Source: Ancylobacter sp. Lp-2
Lineage (GTDB): Bacteria > Pseudomonadota > Alphaproteobacteria > Rhizobiales > Xanthobacteraceae
Assembly (NCBI RefSeq): GCF_020523795.1
Contig: NZ_JAJALI010000016.1
Coordinates: 1-64,000 of the forward strand
Direction of reading: 5' to 3'
Length of the DNA: 64,000 bases
The position numbers and the translations under genes are program-made. A model generated the notes under the pieces. It ran no database searches. It was not told where the DNA came from and worked only from the letters and a program-made list of their open reading frames with translations. This document shows, piece after piece, positions 8,568-17,508 of this stretch. Position 1 is the stretch's first letter; the number at the start of each line of letters is the position of its first letter.

Positions 8568-9260
8568 TCACTCGTCGGCGGAATAGCGCTCTTCCTTCCA
8601 CGGGTCGGCGTGGTTGTGATAGCCGTTCTCCTCCCAGAAGCCGCGCCGGTCGGCAGGGCGGAACTCGATCTTCTGCAGCCACTTGGCGCTCTTCCAGAAA
8701 TAGAGATGCGGCACCATCAGCCGCAGCGGCCCGCCATGCTCGCGGGTGAGCGGCTTGCCCTCCCAGCTGTGCACCAGCATGGCGTCGGGCGCCGCGAAAT
8801 CCTCCAGCGCGAGGTTGGTGGTGTAGCCGTCATAGGAGTGCAGCAGCACGAAGCCCGCCTCCTCCTTCGGCATCACCAGGTCGAGCAGGTCGCGGGTGAG
8901 CAGCCCCTCCCAATTATTGTCGTAGCGCGACCAGGTGGTGACGCAGTGGATGTCGGTCACCTCGCGGCTCTGCTTCTGGGCGAGGAAGTCGCGCCAGCTC
9001 CACGATACCGGGTGCTCCACCGCGCCGGTCACGTCGAGCCGCCAATGGTCGAGCGGGATGTCCGGCTGCAGGCCGAGGTCGAGCACCGGCCAGTCGCGCA
9101 CCAGATGCTGGCCGGGCGGCAGCCGCTCGGTCTCCGGCCGGGAGACGCGGCCGGTCAGGAACTTGCCGCTCTGCGCCCAGCCGCGCTTGCTGCGGGTCAG
9201 CTTGCTGTCGGCGGGCAACGCCGCGTCGTCCGGCATCGGGGCCGCGTGGTCGTCGGTCAT
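8568..9260 (-). CDS. Sulfite-oxidase-like molybdopterin oxidoreductase
   Basis: The 230-aa protein is built around the oxidoreductase molybdopterin-binding domain of the sulfite oxidase/MsrP superfamily. The presumed Mo-ligating cysteine is C106 in VTDIHCVTTWSRYDN. Other family features are WRLDVTGAVEHPVSWSWRDF, HSYDGYTTNL and REHGGPLRLMVPHLYFWKSAKW. There is no twin-arginine signal, so unlike MsrP it should be cytoplasmic. Its substrate and electron partner are unknown, and no haem or membrane partner is encoded nearby. The start at 9260 follows AAGGAGTGTGCCG. A longer open frame upstream lacks domain content. Confidence 0.82.
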   Translation of the reverse strand: MTDDHAAPMPDDAALPADSKLTRSKRGWAQSGKFLTGRVSRPETERLPPGQHLVRDWPVLDLGLQPDIPLDHWRLDVTGAVEHPVSWSWRDFLAQKQSREVTDIHCVTTWSRYDNNWEGLLTRDLLDLVMPKEEAGFVLLHSYDGYTTNLALEDFAAPDAMLVHSWEGKPLTREHGGPLRLMVPHLYFWKSAKWLQKIEFRPADRRGFWEENGYHNHADPWKEERYSADE

Positions 9261-9445
9261 CGGCACACTCCTTGGGAAGCGGCGGGGTGCGGGGCGTGGA
9301 GGGCATGCATGGAGGCGGGACGCCCCTGCGGCCACCATAGCATCGCCCTCGCTCGCGCCTCTCCGGTTTCGCACGCCGTTCCGCGCAAGGCAGTCATGAA
9401 TGGCTGGCAGGCGAGAGCCGCCGCCGGCCCCGCGCGGACCGCAAA

Positions 9446-9472
9446 CGAAAACGGCGGGCCGAAGCCCGCCGT
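9446..9472 (-). terminator. Rho-independent terminator of the TerC-like gene
   Basis: A perfect 9-bp stem (ACGGCGGGC / GCCCGCCGT, loop CGAA) is followed on the complement by TTTCG. It lies 30 bp past the stop of the TerC-family gene. Confidence 0.8.
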
Positions 9473-9501
9473 CAGTCGTCTCACCTGCGCTTCGGCTGGC
9501 C

Positions 9502-10233
9502 TCAGTGCGGCCGGCGCTTGCGCTGGAGCATGTTGAGTCCCTCGACCGCCGCCGAGAACGCCATGGCGGTGTAGATGTAGCCCTTCGGCACATGCGCCCC
9601 GAAGCCTTCGGCGATCAGCGTGGTGCCGATGAGCAGCAGGAAGCCCAGCGCCAGCATCACGATGGTCGGGTTGCGATTGATGAAGTTCGCCAGCGGACCG
9701 GCGGCGAACAGCATGGTCAGCACCGCCACGATGACCGCGATCACCATGATCGGGATGTGGTCGGTCATGCCCACCGCGGTGATGATGCTGTCGATCGAGA
9801 ACACCAGGTCGAGGATCAGGATCTGCACGATGGCGGCGGTGAAGGTGATGTCCACCAGCTTGCCGGCGCCGGGCGCCTCTTCGTCATGCGGCTCCATGCT
9901 GTGGTGGATTTCCTTGGTCGCCTTCCACACCAGGAACAGGCCGCCGCCTATGAGGATCAGGTCGCGCCACGAGAAGGCATGATCGACGATCGTGAAGATC
10001 GGCGTGGTCAGCTGCACGATGAACGCCACCGTGCTGAGCAGGCCGAGCCGCATGATCAGCGCGAGGCCGATGCCGATGCGCCGCGCGCGGGGACGGATAT
10101 CCTCGGGCAGCTTGTTGGTGAGGATGGAGATGAACAGCAGATTGTCGATGCCGAGCACCACTTCCATGGCGATCAGCGTCACGAGCGCCGCCCAGGCCGC
10201 CGGATCGGCGGCCAGTTGCATCAGATAATCCAT
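9502..10233 (-). CDS. TerC-family integral membrane protein
   Basis: This 243-aa protein has seven or so hydrophobic helices. It carries the TerC signature acidic residues in membrane segments: [21 protein letters not shown] near residue 24 and [16 protein letters not shown] near 140. The family includes tellurite-resistance TerC, manganese exporters (Alx/YoaE type) and a Bacillus metalation factor for secreted proteins, so a Mn2+ or other divalent-metal role is likely but unproven. The start at 10233 follows GGAGGAGTGACCG. I saw no yybP-ykoY riboswitch in the ~430 bp upstream. Confidence 0.85.
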   Translation of the reverse strand: MDYLMQLAADPAAWAALVTLIAMEVVLGIDNLLFISILTNKLPEDIRPRARRIGIGLALIMRLGLLSTVAFIVQLTTPIFTIVDHAFSWRDLILIGGGLFLVWKATKEIHHSMEPHDEEAPGAGKLVDITFTAAIVQILILDLVFSIDSIITAVGMTDHIPIMVIAVIVAVLTMLFAAGPLANFINRNPTIVMLALGFLLLIGTTLIAEGFGAHVPKGYIYTAMAFSAAVEGLNMLQRKRRPH

Positions 10234-10663
10234 CGGTCACTCCTCCCCAGCCAACGCAGCGATGGCGCGCATCAACGCGCGGCAACCGTAATCGGATGCA
10301 GCTTGCGACGGTAAAATTATCATAGGGATGACACAGCCTTTCACACCGGCATGACGTCGGAAATCGATCCGACATCACGCGAACGCCGGCAAGGCTCGCG
10401 TCAGAGGGGCCCGGATCATCGGGTGAGCGCAATCTAATGCGTCGCCCCGCTCCCGCCAGCGCCACGACGCATGACAGATTGTCGCACCCCTCGCGGCCGG
10501 CGGCCGCCCCCTGCACAGCCGTGCAGTTACCTTGAACGAATGCGACATATCGACAGTTTCGATGCGACGTTCGCTTTCCGCTGTCCACCGCGCATGTCAT
10601 CGTTCGTTCATCGCCCGGCACTAGAGCGAGCGCCACTTGCCCGCTGGGCATTGGGAGGACCAG
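10234..10663. other. Divergent regulatory region between TerC-like gene and potD
   Basis: 430 bp without a supported gene. It contains the outward promoters of the TerC-like gene (AT-rich patch near 10312-10325) and of the pot operon. The GGAGGAC Shine-Dalgarno of potD is at about 10654-10660. No clear operator or riboswitch was seen. Confidence 0.5.
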
Positions 10664-11788
10664 ATGACCCGCTTTTCCCGCCGTGACCTCATGAAGGCCA
10701 GCGCCTTCGTCCTCGCCGCCCCGGTTGTGCTGCGCGCCCATGACGCGCTCGCCACCTCCGGCGCGGTCGACGTGTACGCCTGGGGTGACTATTTCGACAA
10801 AAACACCGTTCTGGCCGACTTCACCAACGCCACCGGCATCAAGGTGAACCTGTCGACCTATGGCTCGAACGAAGAGGCCGAGAACAAGCTGCGCGCCGCC
10901 GGCGGCAAGGGCTTCGACCTGTTGTTCCCCTCGGTCGACACCGGCCCGAACTACTACAAGGACAACCTGCTTCAGCCGATCGACGAGGCGAAGTTCAAGG
11001 TCGATCAGGTGATCCCCTCGATCTACCGCAACTCGCTCACCCTCGGCGCCGCCCATCGCGGCAAGCGCTTCCTGGTGCCGTTCGACTGGGGCACCGAGGG
11101 CGTGACCTGGGATTCGACCAAGTTCGACAAGAAGTCGGGCCAGATCTCCTATGGCGACATGTGGCTCGCCGATCACCCCAAGCAGACCGCCATCCGCCAG
11201 AAGTCGGTGTTCAACGGCGTCGCCCTGTATCTCGACGCCAACGGCACCCTGCCGTCGAATCGCGGCCTCGACATGTACAAGTCGGAAGCCGATGCCCGCC
11301 GCGTCTTCGACGGCGTGCTGAAGTTCATCGTCGCGCATCGCGGCAATGTCGGTGCGTTCTGGAACAACGCCACCGAGGCGACCGCCGCCTTCACCGATGC
11401 CGGCTGCACCATCGGCCAGACCTGGGACACCACCGGCATCCTGCTCCACCAGAAGACCGACAAGAAGTGGAGCTACGGCATGCCGAAGGAAGGCGGCCTC
11501 GCCTGGACCGACACGCTGGCCATCCCCGCCGGCGCCGCCAATGTCGATCAGGCCTATGCGCTGGCGAACTTCCTCTACCAGCCGGAGATCGGCGCCAAGT
11601 TCTCCAACACCACCGGCTACAACAGCTGCGCCAAGGGCGCCGACGCCTTCCTCTCCGAGGAAGCCCGCGCGGCCTTCCAGGCGGCCTATCCGGCCGGCAC
11701 CATCGACAACCTGTTCTGGTGGCCGATGCAGACCGACTTCTACGCCAAGCTGCGCGGCGAGTATGTCGAGAAGCTGACCAACGCCTGA
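10664..11788 (+). CDS. potD: Polyamine-type ABC transporter substrate-binding protein (PotD/PotF-like)
   Basis: The 374-aa periplasmic solute receptor has a twin-arginine-like signal (FSRRDLMKASAFVLAA, residues 4-19). The mature part begins VDVYAWGDYFDKNTVLADF, matching the spermidine/putrescine-binding SBP_bac fold. Typical motifs are PFDWGTEGVTWDS and, near the C-terminus, WTDTLAIPAGA. It captures a polyamine or related cation for PotBC/PotA encoded next. The exact ligand cannot be assigned, as this subfamily also contains opine, mannopine and choline-like receptors. It is the first gene of an operon, separated from potA by a hairpin that could lower downstream expression. Confidence 0.8.
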   Translation: MTRFSRRDLMKASAFVLAAPVVLRAHDALATSGAVDVYAWGDYFDKNTVLADFTNATGIKVNLSTYGSNEEAENKLRAAGGKGFDLLFPSVDTGPNYYKDNLLQPIDEAKFKVDQVIPSIYRNSLTLGAAHRGKRFLVPFDWGTEGVTWDSTKFDKKSGQISYGDMWLADHPKQTAIRQKSVFNGVALYLDANGTLPSNRGLDMYKSEADARRVFDGVLKFIVAHRGNVGAFWNNATEATAAFTDAGCTIGQTWDTTGILLHQKTDKKWSYGMPKEGGLAWTDTLAIPAGAANVDQAYALANFLYQPEIGAKFSNTTGYNSCAKGADAFLSEEARAAFQAAYPAGTIDNLFWWPMQTDFYAKLRGEYVEKLTNA

Positions 11789-11878
11789 GCGGCTGCGGCC
11801 TGACTGAGCGTTCCCGGCGCGCGAGCCCTCTCCGCGCCGGAACGCGGCGACAGGGCCGTCTTCGCCTTGCCGCCTTGC

Positions 11879-11909
11879 GTCCCCGGGCTGGTCCCGGGGA
11901 CCGTCTTTT
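11879..11909 (+). terminator. Intra-operon hairpin with T-run between potD and potA
   Basis: GTCCCCGGG and CCCGGGGAC form a perfect 9-bp stem with a 5-nt loop, followed by CGTCTTTT. It looks like a partial terminator. In binding-protein operons such elements let the receptor be made in excess over the permease, an interpretation from known systems. Confidence 0.6.
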
Positions 11910-12005
11910 CGGCTTCCGGGCAATCTCGTAACGTCACCGCACCGGAAGATGTACGGCGGGCTCCGCTCCGGCCGCCGCTCCCCTCCCTCCTTTGCGGAAC
12001 GCCCC

Positions 12006-13082
12006 ATGCGCGGCAAGGACGTACGTCTCGATCAGGTCTCCATCCGCTTCGGCGACGCCGTCGCCGTGCAGCCGCTGAACCTCACCATCGAGGCCGGCGA
12101 GTTCTTCTCCATCCTCGGCCCGTCCGGCTGCGGCAAGACCACCATCCTGCGCACCGTTTCCGGCTTCATCGAGCCGACCATCGGCCGGGTGCTGATCGGC
12201 GGCGAGGACATGGCCGGCAAGGGGCCGAACGAGCGTCCCACCGCGCTCATCTTCCAGAACCTCGCTCTGTTCCCGCTGATGAGCGTCGCCGAGAACGTCG
12301 CCTTCGGGCTGGAAGCGCGCGGCGTGTCGAAGGCCGAGCGGCTGAAGCGCGCCGAGGAACTTCTCTCGCTGGTGGCGCTCACCGGCTATGGCGACAAGAA
12401 GCCGTCCGACCTCTCCGGCGGCCAGCGCCAGCGCGTCGCCATCGCCCGCGCCCTTGCGGTGGAGCCCTCGGTGCTGCTGCTCGACGAGCCGCTCTCGGCG
12501 CTCGACCTCAAGTTGCGCCAGCACATGCGCGCCGAACTGCGCGCCATCCAGAAGCGGGTCGGCATCACCTTCATCTACATCACCCACGACCAGGGCGAGG
12601 CGCTCGCCATGTCCGACCGCGTGGCGGTGATGAGCCGCGGCCGGCTGGAGCAGGTCGCCGCGCCGGACACGCTCTATGCCGAGCCGGCGACGCCCTTCGT
12701 CGCTACCTTCGTCGGCGAGCAGAACGTGATCCGCGGCACGCTGCGGCGGATCTCCAACGGCGCCGCCAGCGTCGACACGCCGTTCGGCCCCATCGAGGGC
12801 CGCGAGGTCGGCACCCCCGCCATCGGCGCCCCGGTGCTGGTGATGGTGCGGCCGGAGCGGGTGACGCTCGGCGCCGACCGCGACAACCGCATCCCGGTGA
12901 CGCTGAAGGCCCGCCATCTCGAAGGCCCGTCGGTCAATCTCGAATGCGTCGCCGACGGCCAGACCCTGACCGTCACCCTCGCCAACGGCCCGGCGATGCG
13001 CGACCTGCCCAACGATCTGGTGCTGGGTTTCGGGCGCGACGACGCGCTGGTCTATGCTGAGGGAGCGCTCGCCAATGGCTAG
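12006..13082 (+). CDS. potA: Polyamine-type ABC transporter ATP-binding protein (PotA-like)
   Basis: This 358-aa ATPase carries the Walker A motif GPSGCGKTT (about residue 38), the Q-loop FQNLALFP, the signature [15 protein letters not shown] and Walker B VLLLDEPLSALD, with the switch His in YITHDQGEAL. The C-terminal ~110 residues form the TOBE_2/OB regulatory domain of the PotA/MalK group. It powers import through the two following permeases. ATG 12006 gives the normal N-terminus (MRGKDVRLDQV). The frame opens upstream to 11949, but that part lacks similarity to the family. Its last codons overlap the potB start. Confidence 0.88.
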   Translation: MRGKDVRLDQVSIRFGDAVAVQPLNLTIEAGEFFSILGPSGCGKTTILRTVSGFIEPTIGRVLIGGEDMAGKGPNERPTALIFQNLALFPLMSVAENVAFGLEARGVSKAERLKRAEELLSLVALTGYGDKKPSDLSGGQRQRVAIARALAVEPSVLLLDEPLSALDLKLRQHMRAELRAIQKRVGITFIYITHDQGEALAMSDRVAVMSRGRLEQVAAPDTLYAEPATPFVATFVGEQNVIRGTLRRISNGAASVDTPFGPIEGREVGTPAIGAPVLVMVRPERVTLGADRDNRIPVTLKARHLEGPSVNLECVADGQTLTVTLANGPAMRDLPNDLVLGFGRDDALVYAEGALANG

Positions 13083-14112
13083 CCTGTTCCGCGCCTATGG
13101 ACGCGGCCTCGGAGCGCTGCTCATCGCCATCGCCACGCTGTGGATCCTCGCCCTCATCCTGGTGCCGCTCGGCGCCATGATCGAGCAGTCGCTGTGGTGG
13201 AAGGACTCCAAGGGCGAAATCACCCTGCAGATCGACCGCCTGTATAACGACATGGCGACGCTGCAGCTTGACGCTTCCGGCGAGAGCGACGCCGCCAAGA
13301 AAGCCGGCTTCGAGGCGCAGATCGCGCAGAAGCAGGCCGAGGCCACCGCGCTTGAGGCGCAGGAAACCAACCCGCCCAAGACCTACGGCCTCGCCAATTT
13401 CACGCGCATGAGCGGGCTGCATTTCTACATATTCATCCGCACCATCATCTACGCGCTGATGGTCACCGCCCTCGCCCTCGTGGTGTGCTACCCGATGGCC
13501 TATGCGGTGGCGCTGGCGAGCGGGCCGCGCAAGGCGATCGTGCTCACCGTGGCGCTGATCGTGCCCTACGCCATCAACGAATTGCTGCGCGTCTATGCCT
13601 GGCTGATGATCCTCGACTATCGCGGCGTCATCAACGGCATCCTCGGCTGGCTCGGCCTGGTCGATCTCGACAATCGCGGCTGGATTCCGTTCCTCGAGAA
13701 CCCCTCCGCAGTCTTCCTGGCGATGATCTACACCTATGTGCTCTTCATGGTGTTCCCGATGGTGAACACGCTGGAGACGCTGGACCGCAACCAGATCGAG
13801 GCCGCACGCGACCTCGGCGCCTCCTCCTTCCGCATCCACCGCCGGGTGATCATCCCGCATGCCAAGCCGGGCATCGCGGTGGGCTGCATCATGACCTTCA
13901 TGCTGTCGGCCGGCTCCTATTCGGTACCGGCGATCATGACGCGCGGGCAAGGCGGCGACTGGTTCTCGCAGCTGGTCTACCGGCAGTTCTTCGAGAGCAA
14001 CAACTGGAACATGGGCTCGGCCTATGCCGTGTCGCTGCTGGTGGTGTGCACCGCCTTCATCCTGATCATGATGCGCCTGTTCGGCGTCGGCCTCCGGGAT
14101 ATCGCGAAATGA
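13075..14112 (+). CDS. potB: Polyamine-type ABC transporter permease (PotB-like) with periplasmic insert
   Basis: The 345-aa inner-membrane permease has six or so helices and the BPD_transp_1 EAA loop (EAARDLGASSFRIHRRVIIPHAKPG split across about residues 242-266) that contacts PotA. Unusually, a charged stretch from about residue 44 to 100 follows helix 1 (KGEITLQIDRLYNDM to KQAEATALEAQE). It looks like a short coiled coil placed in the periplasm. Normal PotB/PotH proteins are about 275-315 aa. ATG 13075 overlaps the potA stop by 8 bp. A longer in-frame start at 13054 is less likely. Confidence 0.85.
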   Translation: MASLFRAYGRGLGALLIAIATLWILALILVPLGAMIEQSLWWKDSKGEITLQIDRLYNDMATLQLDASGESDAAKKAGFEAQIAQKQAEATALEAQETNPPKTYGLANFTRMSGLHFYIFIRTIIYALMVTALALVVCYPMAYAVALASGPRKAIVLTVALIVPYAINELLRVYAWLMILDYRGVINGILGWLGLVDLDNRGWIPFLENPSAVFLAMIYTYVLFMVFPMVNTLETLDRNQIEAARDLGASSFRIHRRVIIPHAKPGIAVGCIMTFMLSAGSYSVPAIMTRGQGGDWFSQLVYRQFFESNNWNMGSAYAVSLLVVCTAFILIMMRLFGVGLRDIAK

Positions 14113-14909
14113 GCACCGCCAATGACAGCGCCGGCGCCCGGCTCATCCTCAACATCTATATCGGCCTGTTCTGCCTCTACCTGTTCCTGCCGCTGGCGGT
14201 GATGTCGGCGGCGGCGTTCAATTCCTACGATTACCCGTCCGTCACCCAGTGGCGCGGCTTCACCCTGCAATGGTTCGTGGCGCTCGCCCATGACGGGCGC
14301 CTCATCCAGGGCCTGATCAACTCGGTGGCGGTGGCGCTCGGCGTCATCGCGGTGTCGATCCCGGCGGGGCTCGCCGGCGCGCTCATCCTCACCCGGCTCG
14401 GCCAGCGCTCCGGCACCGTGCTCTATTCGGTGCTGGTGTCACCGGTGCTGACGCCGGGCATCATCCTCGGCATTTCCAGCCTGATCTTCTGGCGCGAATT
14501 CGGGGTGCCCGGCGGGCTGTTCGTGGCGGTGATGGCGCAGTCGAGCTTCATCGCCTCCTACGCCATGCTCTTGTTCCTCGCCCGGCTGCAACGGCAGGAC
14601 CGCACGCTGGAGGAGGCGGCGCTCGACCTCGGCGCCAGCCACATGCTGGTGTTCCGCCGAATCACCCTGCCCTTCCTGGCGCCGACCGCCTTCACCGCCG
14701 CCGTCGTCGCCTTCCTGCAGTCCTTCGAGAACTACAACACCACGGTGTTTGCCATCGGCGGCGAATGGACTCTGGTGACGGAGATCGCCTCACGGTTGCG
14801 TTTCGGCCTGTCACCGGTGATCAATGTGGTGGGCGTGATCTTCGTGGCTCTGACACTTGTGGCGGCAACGACCTATGTTCTTCTCTCCAGCCGCAAGAAG
14901 GCGCGCTGA
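14109..14909 (+). CDS. potC: Polyamine-type ABC transporter permease (PotC-like)
   Basis: The 266-aa second permease shows six predicted helices and an EAA motif (LEEAALDLGASHMLVFRRI), as in PotC/PotI. It starts in an ATGA overlap with potB, so translation is coupled. With PotB it forms the channel for the substrate delivered by PotD. Length is normal for PotC. Confidence 0.87.
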   Translation: MSTANDSAGARLILNIYIGLFCLYLFLPLAVMSAAAFNSYDYPSVTQWRGFTLQWFVALAHDGRLIQGLINSVAVALGVIAVSIPAGLAGALILTRLGQRSGTVLYSVLVSPVLTPGIILGISSLIFWREFGVPGGLFVAVMAQSSFIASYAMLLFLARLQRQDRTLEEAALDLGASHMLVFRRITLPFLAPTAFTAAVVAFLQSFENYNTTVFAIGGEWTLVTEIASRLRFGLSPVINVVGVIFVALTLVAATTYVLLSSRKKAR

Positions 14910-15495
14910 CGTCATCCTGCTCGTCGCCGGTCTCGCCATGGCCCCGGCGCTCGCCGCCCGGCCGGCGGCGGCCGGCAGCAATGTCATCGGCCTCTCGGTG
15001 GCGAGCGAACGGGCGCCTGGCGATCTGTCCGCCACCAAGTCGACCGACACCCAGCTCAGCTACACCCACACCTTCGACAACAATGTCAGCCTTGGCGGCT
15101 CGGCGAAATATTACGACACCGCCCACACCAGCGCCTATGCGTGGAACGTCGAGGGCACGGTCGGCTACACCCACTCGCTGAACGAGATCTGGTCGGTGGC
15201 CGGCGTCGCCGCGCTGGGCAGCCACATGCCGAGCAACGCCACCGACTTTCCCTATTACAGCTTCACCGGCTCGCTGAACGTGAAGCTGTCCTCGGTCGTC
15301 ACCTGGACGGTGATCGCCGCGCGCTACCGCAACGCCTTCGACACCGCCTACGCCTATGAGACGCCCGAGCTGTCCACCCAGTTCGACTTCCGCCTCAGCG
15401 ACGCTCATTCGGTGTCGGTCAAGCTGGAGCGCGACTGGAAGAATGGCGACGTCTCCTACGACGCCATCGAGCTCGGCTATAAGTACCACTTCTGA
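14875..15495 (+). CDS. Small outer-membrane beta-barrel-like exported protein
   Basis: The 206-aa product begins with a basic, hydrophobic leader (ARRRADVILLVAGLAMAPALA) ending near AAAGS. The mature part is rich in alternating aromatic and small residues (SYTHTFDNNVSLGGSAKYYDT, VIAARYRNAFDTAYAYE) and ends in YDAIELGYKYHF. A terminal Phe after alternating hydrophobics is characteristic of outer-membrane barrels, so a small 8-10-strand barrel is likely. Specific function unknown. The best ATG lies inside the last 35 bp of potC in another frame, so it may be translationally coupled to the pot operon. A downstream non-ATG start cannot be excluded. Confidence 0.6.
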   Translation: MFFSPAARRRADVILLVAGLAMAPALAARPAAAGSNVIGLSVASERAPGDLSATKSTDTQLSYTHTFDNNVSLGGSAKYYDTAHTSAYAWNVEGTVGYTHSLNEIWSVAGVAALGSHMPSNATDFPYYSFTGSLNVKLSSVVTWTVIAARYRNAFDTAYAYETPELSTQFDFRLSDAHSVSVKLERDWKNGDVSYDAIELGYKYHF

Positions 15496-15623
15496 GCCCC
15501 TCACCCGAACGTGATACCCGTCGCCGTGACGCTCGCGGAGCGAAGCCCTAGCTTCGGCGCCCCGCGTCGCCGCCCGGTTCGCCCCGGCCACGCCGGCCAT
15601 CGCACAGCCCGAAGGAGCCCGCC

Positions 15624-16622
15624 ATGCCGCCCCTCTCCCGCCGCGACGCCCTGCTCGCCTCCGCCACGCTTCCCGCCGCCACCGCCCTTGGAGGGCTCGC
15701 CATGACCGGCCTCGCTGCCACTCCCGCCGAGGCGCAGACGCCGACCGGCCAGCAGGTGCCGAGCATCTACCGCTACAAGGTCGGCGACATCGAGGTCACC
15801 GCGGTCAGCGACGGCGCCCGCGTCGCCCCGCTGCAGGACGGCTTCGTGCGCAACGCCTCGCGCGAGCAGATCAATTCCGTGCTGGAGAAGGCCTTCCTGC
15901 CGAAGGACCAGCTGATGAACCAGTTCAACCCGCTGCTCATCAACACTGGCGGCAAGCTGGCGCTGATCGACACCGGCAACGGCCCGCAGTCCGGCAACGC
16001 CCCGGTCGGCAAGCTGTTTGCCAACCTCGCCTGGGCGGGGGTGAAGCCGTCCGACATCTCCACCGTGATCATCTCGCATTTCCACGGCGACCATATCAAC
16101 GGCCTGCGCGCCGCCGATGGCGCCCTCGCCTTCCCGAATGCGGAGATCCTGGTCCCCGAGGCCGAGTGGAAGTTCTGGACCGACGAGGGTGAGGCCAGCC
16201 GCGCGCCGGAGGGCCGCAAGCCGGCCTTCGCCAATGTCGCCAAGGTGTTCAAGGATATCGACAGCCGGGTGAAGCCCTATGGCTGGGACAAGGAGATCGT
16301 GCCGGGCATCACCTCGGTGGAGGCGATCGGCCACACGCCGGGTCACACCGCCTTCGTCGTCGCCTCCGGCAATGGCAAGCTGTTCGTGCAGTCCGACACC
16401 ACCAACAACCCGACCCTGTTCGCGCAGAATCCCGAATGGGAAGTCACGTACGACATGGATCCGGCCAAGGCGATCGCCACCCGCAAGCGCATCTGGGACA
16501 TGCTGGCCGCCGAGCGCATGCAGGTCGCCGGCTATCACTTCATGTTCCCGGCCGTCGGCTTCGCCGAGAAGACCGATACCGGCTACCGGCTGGTGCCGGC
16601 AGTGTGGAACCCGGTGCTCTGA
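15624..16622 (+). CDS. Exported metallo-beta-lactamase-fold hydrolase
   Basis: The 332-aa protein has an N-terminal export signal with LSRRDALLASATLPAAT (Tat-like) and cleavage near AEAQ. The MBL zinc motif HFHGDH sits at residues 152-157. Downstream ligands are found in GHTPGHTAFV and the FVQSDTT region. The overall pattern (DTGNG, HFHGDHINGL) is like quorum-quenching lactonases and other periplasmic MBL hydrolases. Substrate unknown. No obvious partner gene is present. The start is the ATG after GGAGCCCGCC. Confidence 0.82.
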   Translation: MPPLSRRDALLASATLPAATALGGLAMTGLAATPAEAQTPTGQQVPSIYRYKVGDIEVTAVSDGARVAPLQDGFVRNASREQINSVLEKAFLPKDQLMNQFNPLLINTGGKLALIDTGNGPQSGNAPVGKLFANLAWAGVKPSDISTVIISHFHGDHINGLRAADGALAFPNAEILVPEAEWKFWTDEGEASRAPEGRKPAFANVAKVFKDIDSRVKPYGWDKEIVPGITSVEAIGHTPGHTAFVVASGNGKLFVQSDTTNNPTLFAQNPEWEVTYDMDPAKAIATRKRIWDMLAAERMQVAGYHFMFPAVGFAEKTDTGYRLVPAVWNPVL

Positions 16623-16776
16623 ACCGACAAGGCGGGGCGTCGCATCCGGCGCCCCGCCGGCCTTTCCCTCACCGAGGGCAGTGGCGTCCCGCCGGAGGCG
16701 ATGCCGGCGCCATTGGCATCCGCGCCCGGCTTGTCTATGTGTCGGCTCCCCTTCCTTCGCCGTGCCGAGGACGCCG

Positions 16777-17046
16777 ATGACCGAACCGACCGCCGAACCG
16801 ACCGCCCTGCCCGACCGCCTCTCCAGCGACCCGTCGAGCCCGTTCTATAACGAGGAGCTGCTGTCGCGCGGCATCGGCATCCGCTTCAAGGGCGTCGAGA
16901 AGACCAATGTCGAGGAATACTGCGTCAGCGAGGGCTGGGTGCGGGTCTCCGTCGGCAAGGCCAAGGACCGCGCCGGCAACCCGATGACGGTGAAGCTCAA
17001 GGGCCCCGTCGAGCCCTATCTGCGCGAGCCGTCGGCCGAGGGCTGA
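16777..17046 (+). CDS. DUF3297 family protein
   Basis: The 89-aa cytoplasmic protein matches the pattern I know for DUF3297, a small conserved proteobacterial family. It has LPDRLSSDPSSPFYNEELL, then GIGIRFKGVEKTNVEEYC, then SEGWVRV and an end with GNPMTVKLKGPVEPYL. No enzymatic motif is visible and the role is unknown. It is monocistronic, downstream of the MBL gene on the same strand with 154 bp between. Confidence 0.8.
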   Translation: MTEPTAEPTALPDRLSSDPSSPFYNEELLSRGIGIRFKGVEKTNVEEYCVSEGWVRVSVGKAKDRAGNPMTVKLKGPVEPYLREPSAEG

Positions 17047-17090
17047 ACGCCGGCGCGCGCTCCGCCGCCGCCCTTCGCCAGCATTTCCAC

Positions 17091-17135
17091 GCCCGGCATC
17101 TCGCTACCCGGCATCTCCCCACTCGGCATCTCCCT
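17091..17135. repeat. Short imperfect tandem repeat (unit about 16 bp)
   Basis: Three degenerate units built around CCCGGCATCTC follow one another in the intergenic space after the DUF3297 gene. They are too short to assign a function. Confidence 0.5.
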
Positions 17136-17211
17136 CTGCGCGAGCCCGCCCGGCATTGTCGCGACGCGCCGGCTCCGCCTATCCTGTCGCGGGCAAGGCA
17201 GGGAGAGTGCG

Positions 17212-17493
17212 ATGCCGGATCGGATCGTTGAGATTCGCCAGATGATGCCGGCCACCGGCTGGTTCTTCGATGCCCCGCCCGGCGCCCGGCCGCGTGAGGA
17301 TTATGAGCCGGTCGCCGCCTTCCTACTGGTGGCGACCACCGACGACGACGCGCCGACGCTCGGCACCGATCTCAGCATCATCCCGCTGCGCGCCTTCGAC
17401 CTCTCCGGCCTCAACGGCCTGATCGGCCGCTACATCGGCGAGCTGGATACCGAGATCACCTACGAAACCCAGCTGATGACGCTCGACGACTGA
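17212..17493 (+). CDS. Small conserved-looking hypothetical protein
   Basis: The 93-aa soluble protein starts MPDRIVEIRQMMPATGWFF after GGCAGGGAGAGTGCG, a good ribosome binding site. It is acidic, with an alternating pattern (PVAAFLLVATTDDDAP, IIPLRAFDLSGLNGLIGRYI) that looks like a real alpha/beta fold rather than a random frame. I do not recognise the family. It is followed by intergenic repeat copy A. Confidence 0.6.
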   Translation: MPDRIVEIRQMMPATGWFFDAPPGARPREDYEPVAAFLLVATTDDDAPTLGTDLSIIPLRAFDLSGLNGLIGRYIGELDTEITYETQLMTLDD

Positions 17494-17508
17494 AGCACCC
17501 GGCGCGCC

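Noticed and set aside
10234..10663. Possible yybP-ykoY manganese riboswitch for the TerC-like gene
   Set aside because: I looked for its conserved elements upstream of the start and did not find them.
17016..17255. Minus-strand peptide with repeated MPG-E/MPS-E units
   Set aside because: Created by the short tandem repeat at 17091-17135. No ribosome binding site, and it overlaps two plus-strand genes.
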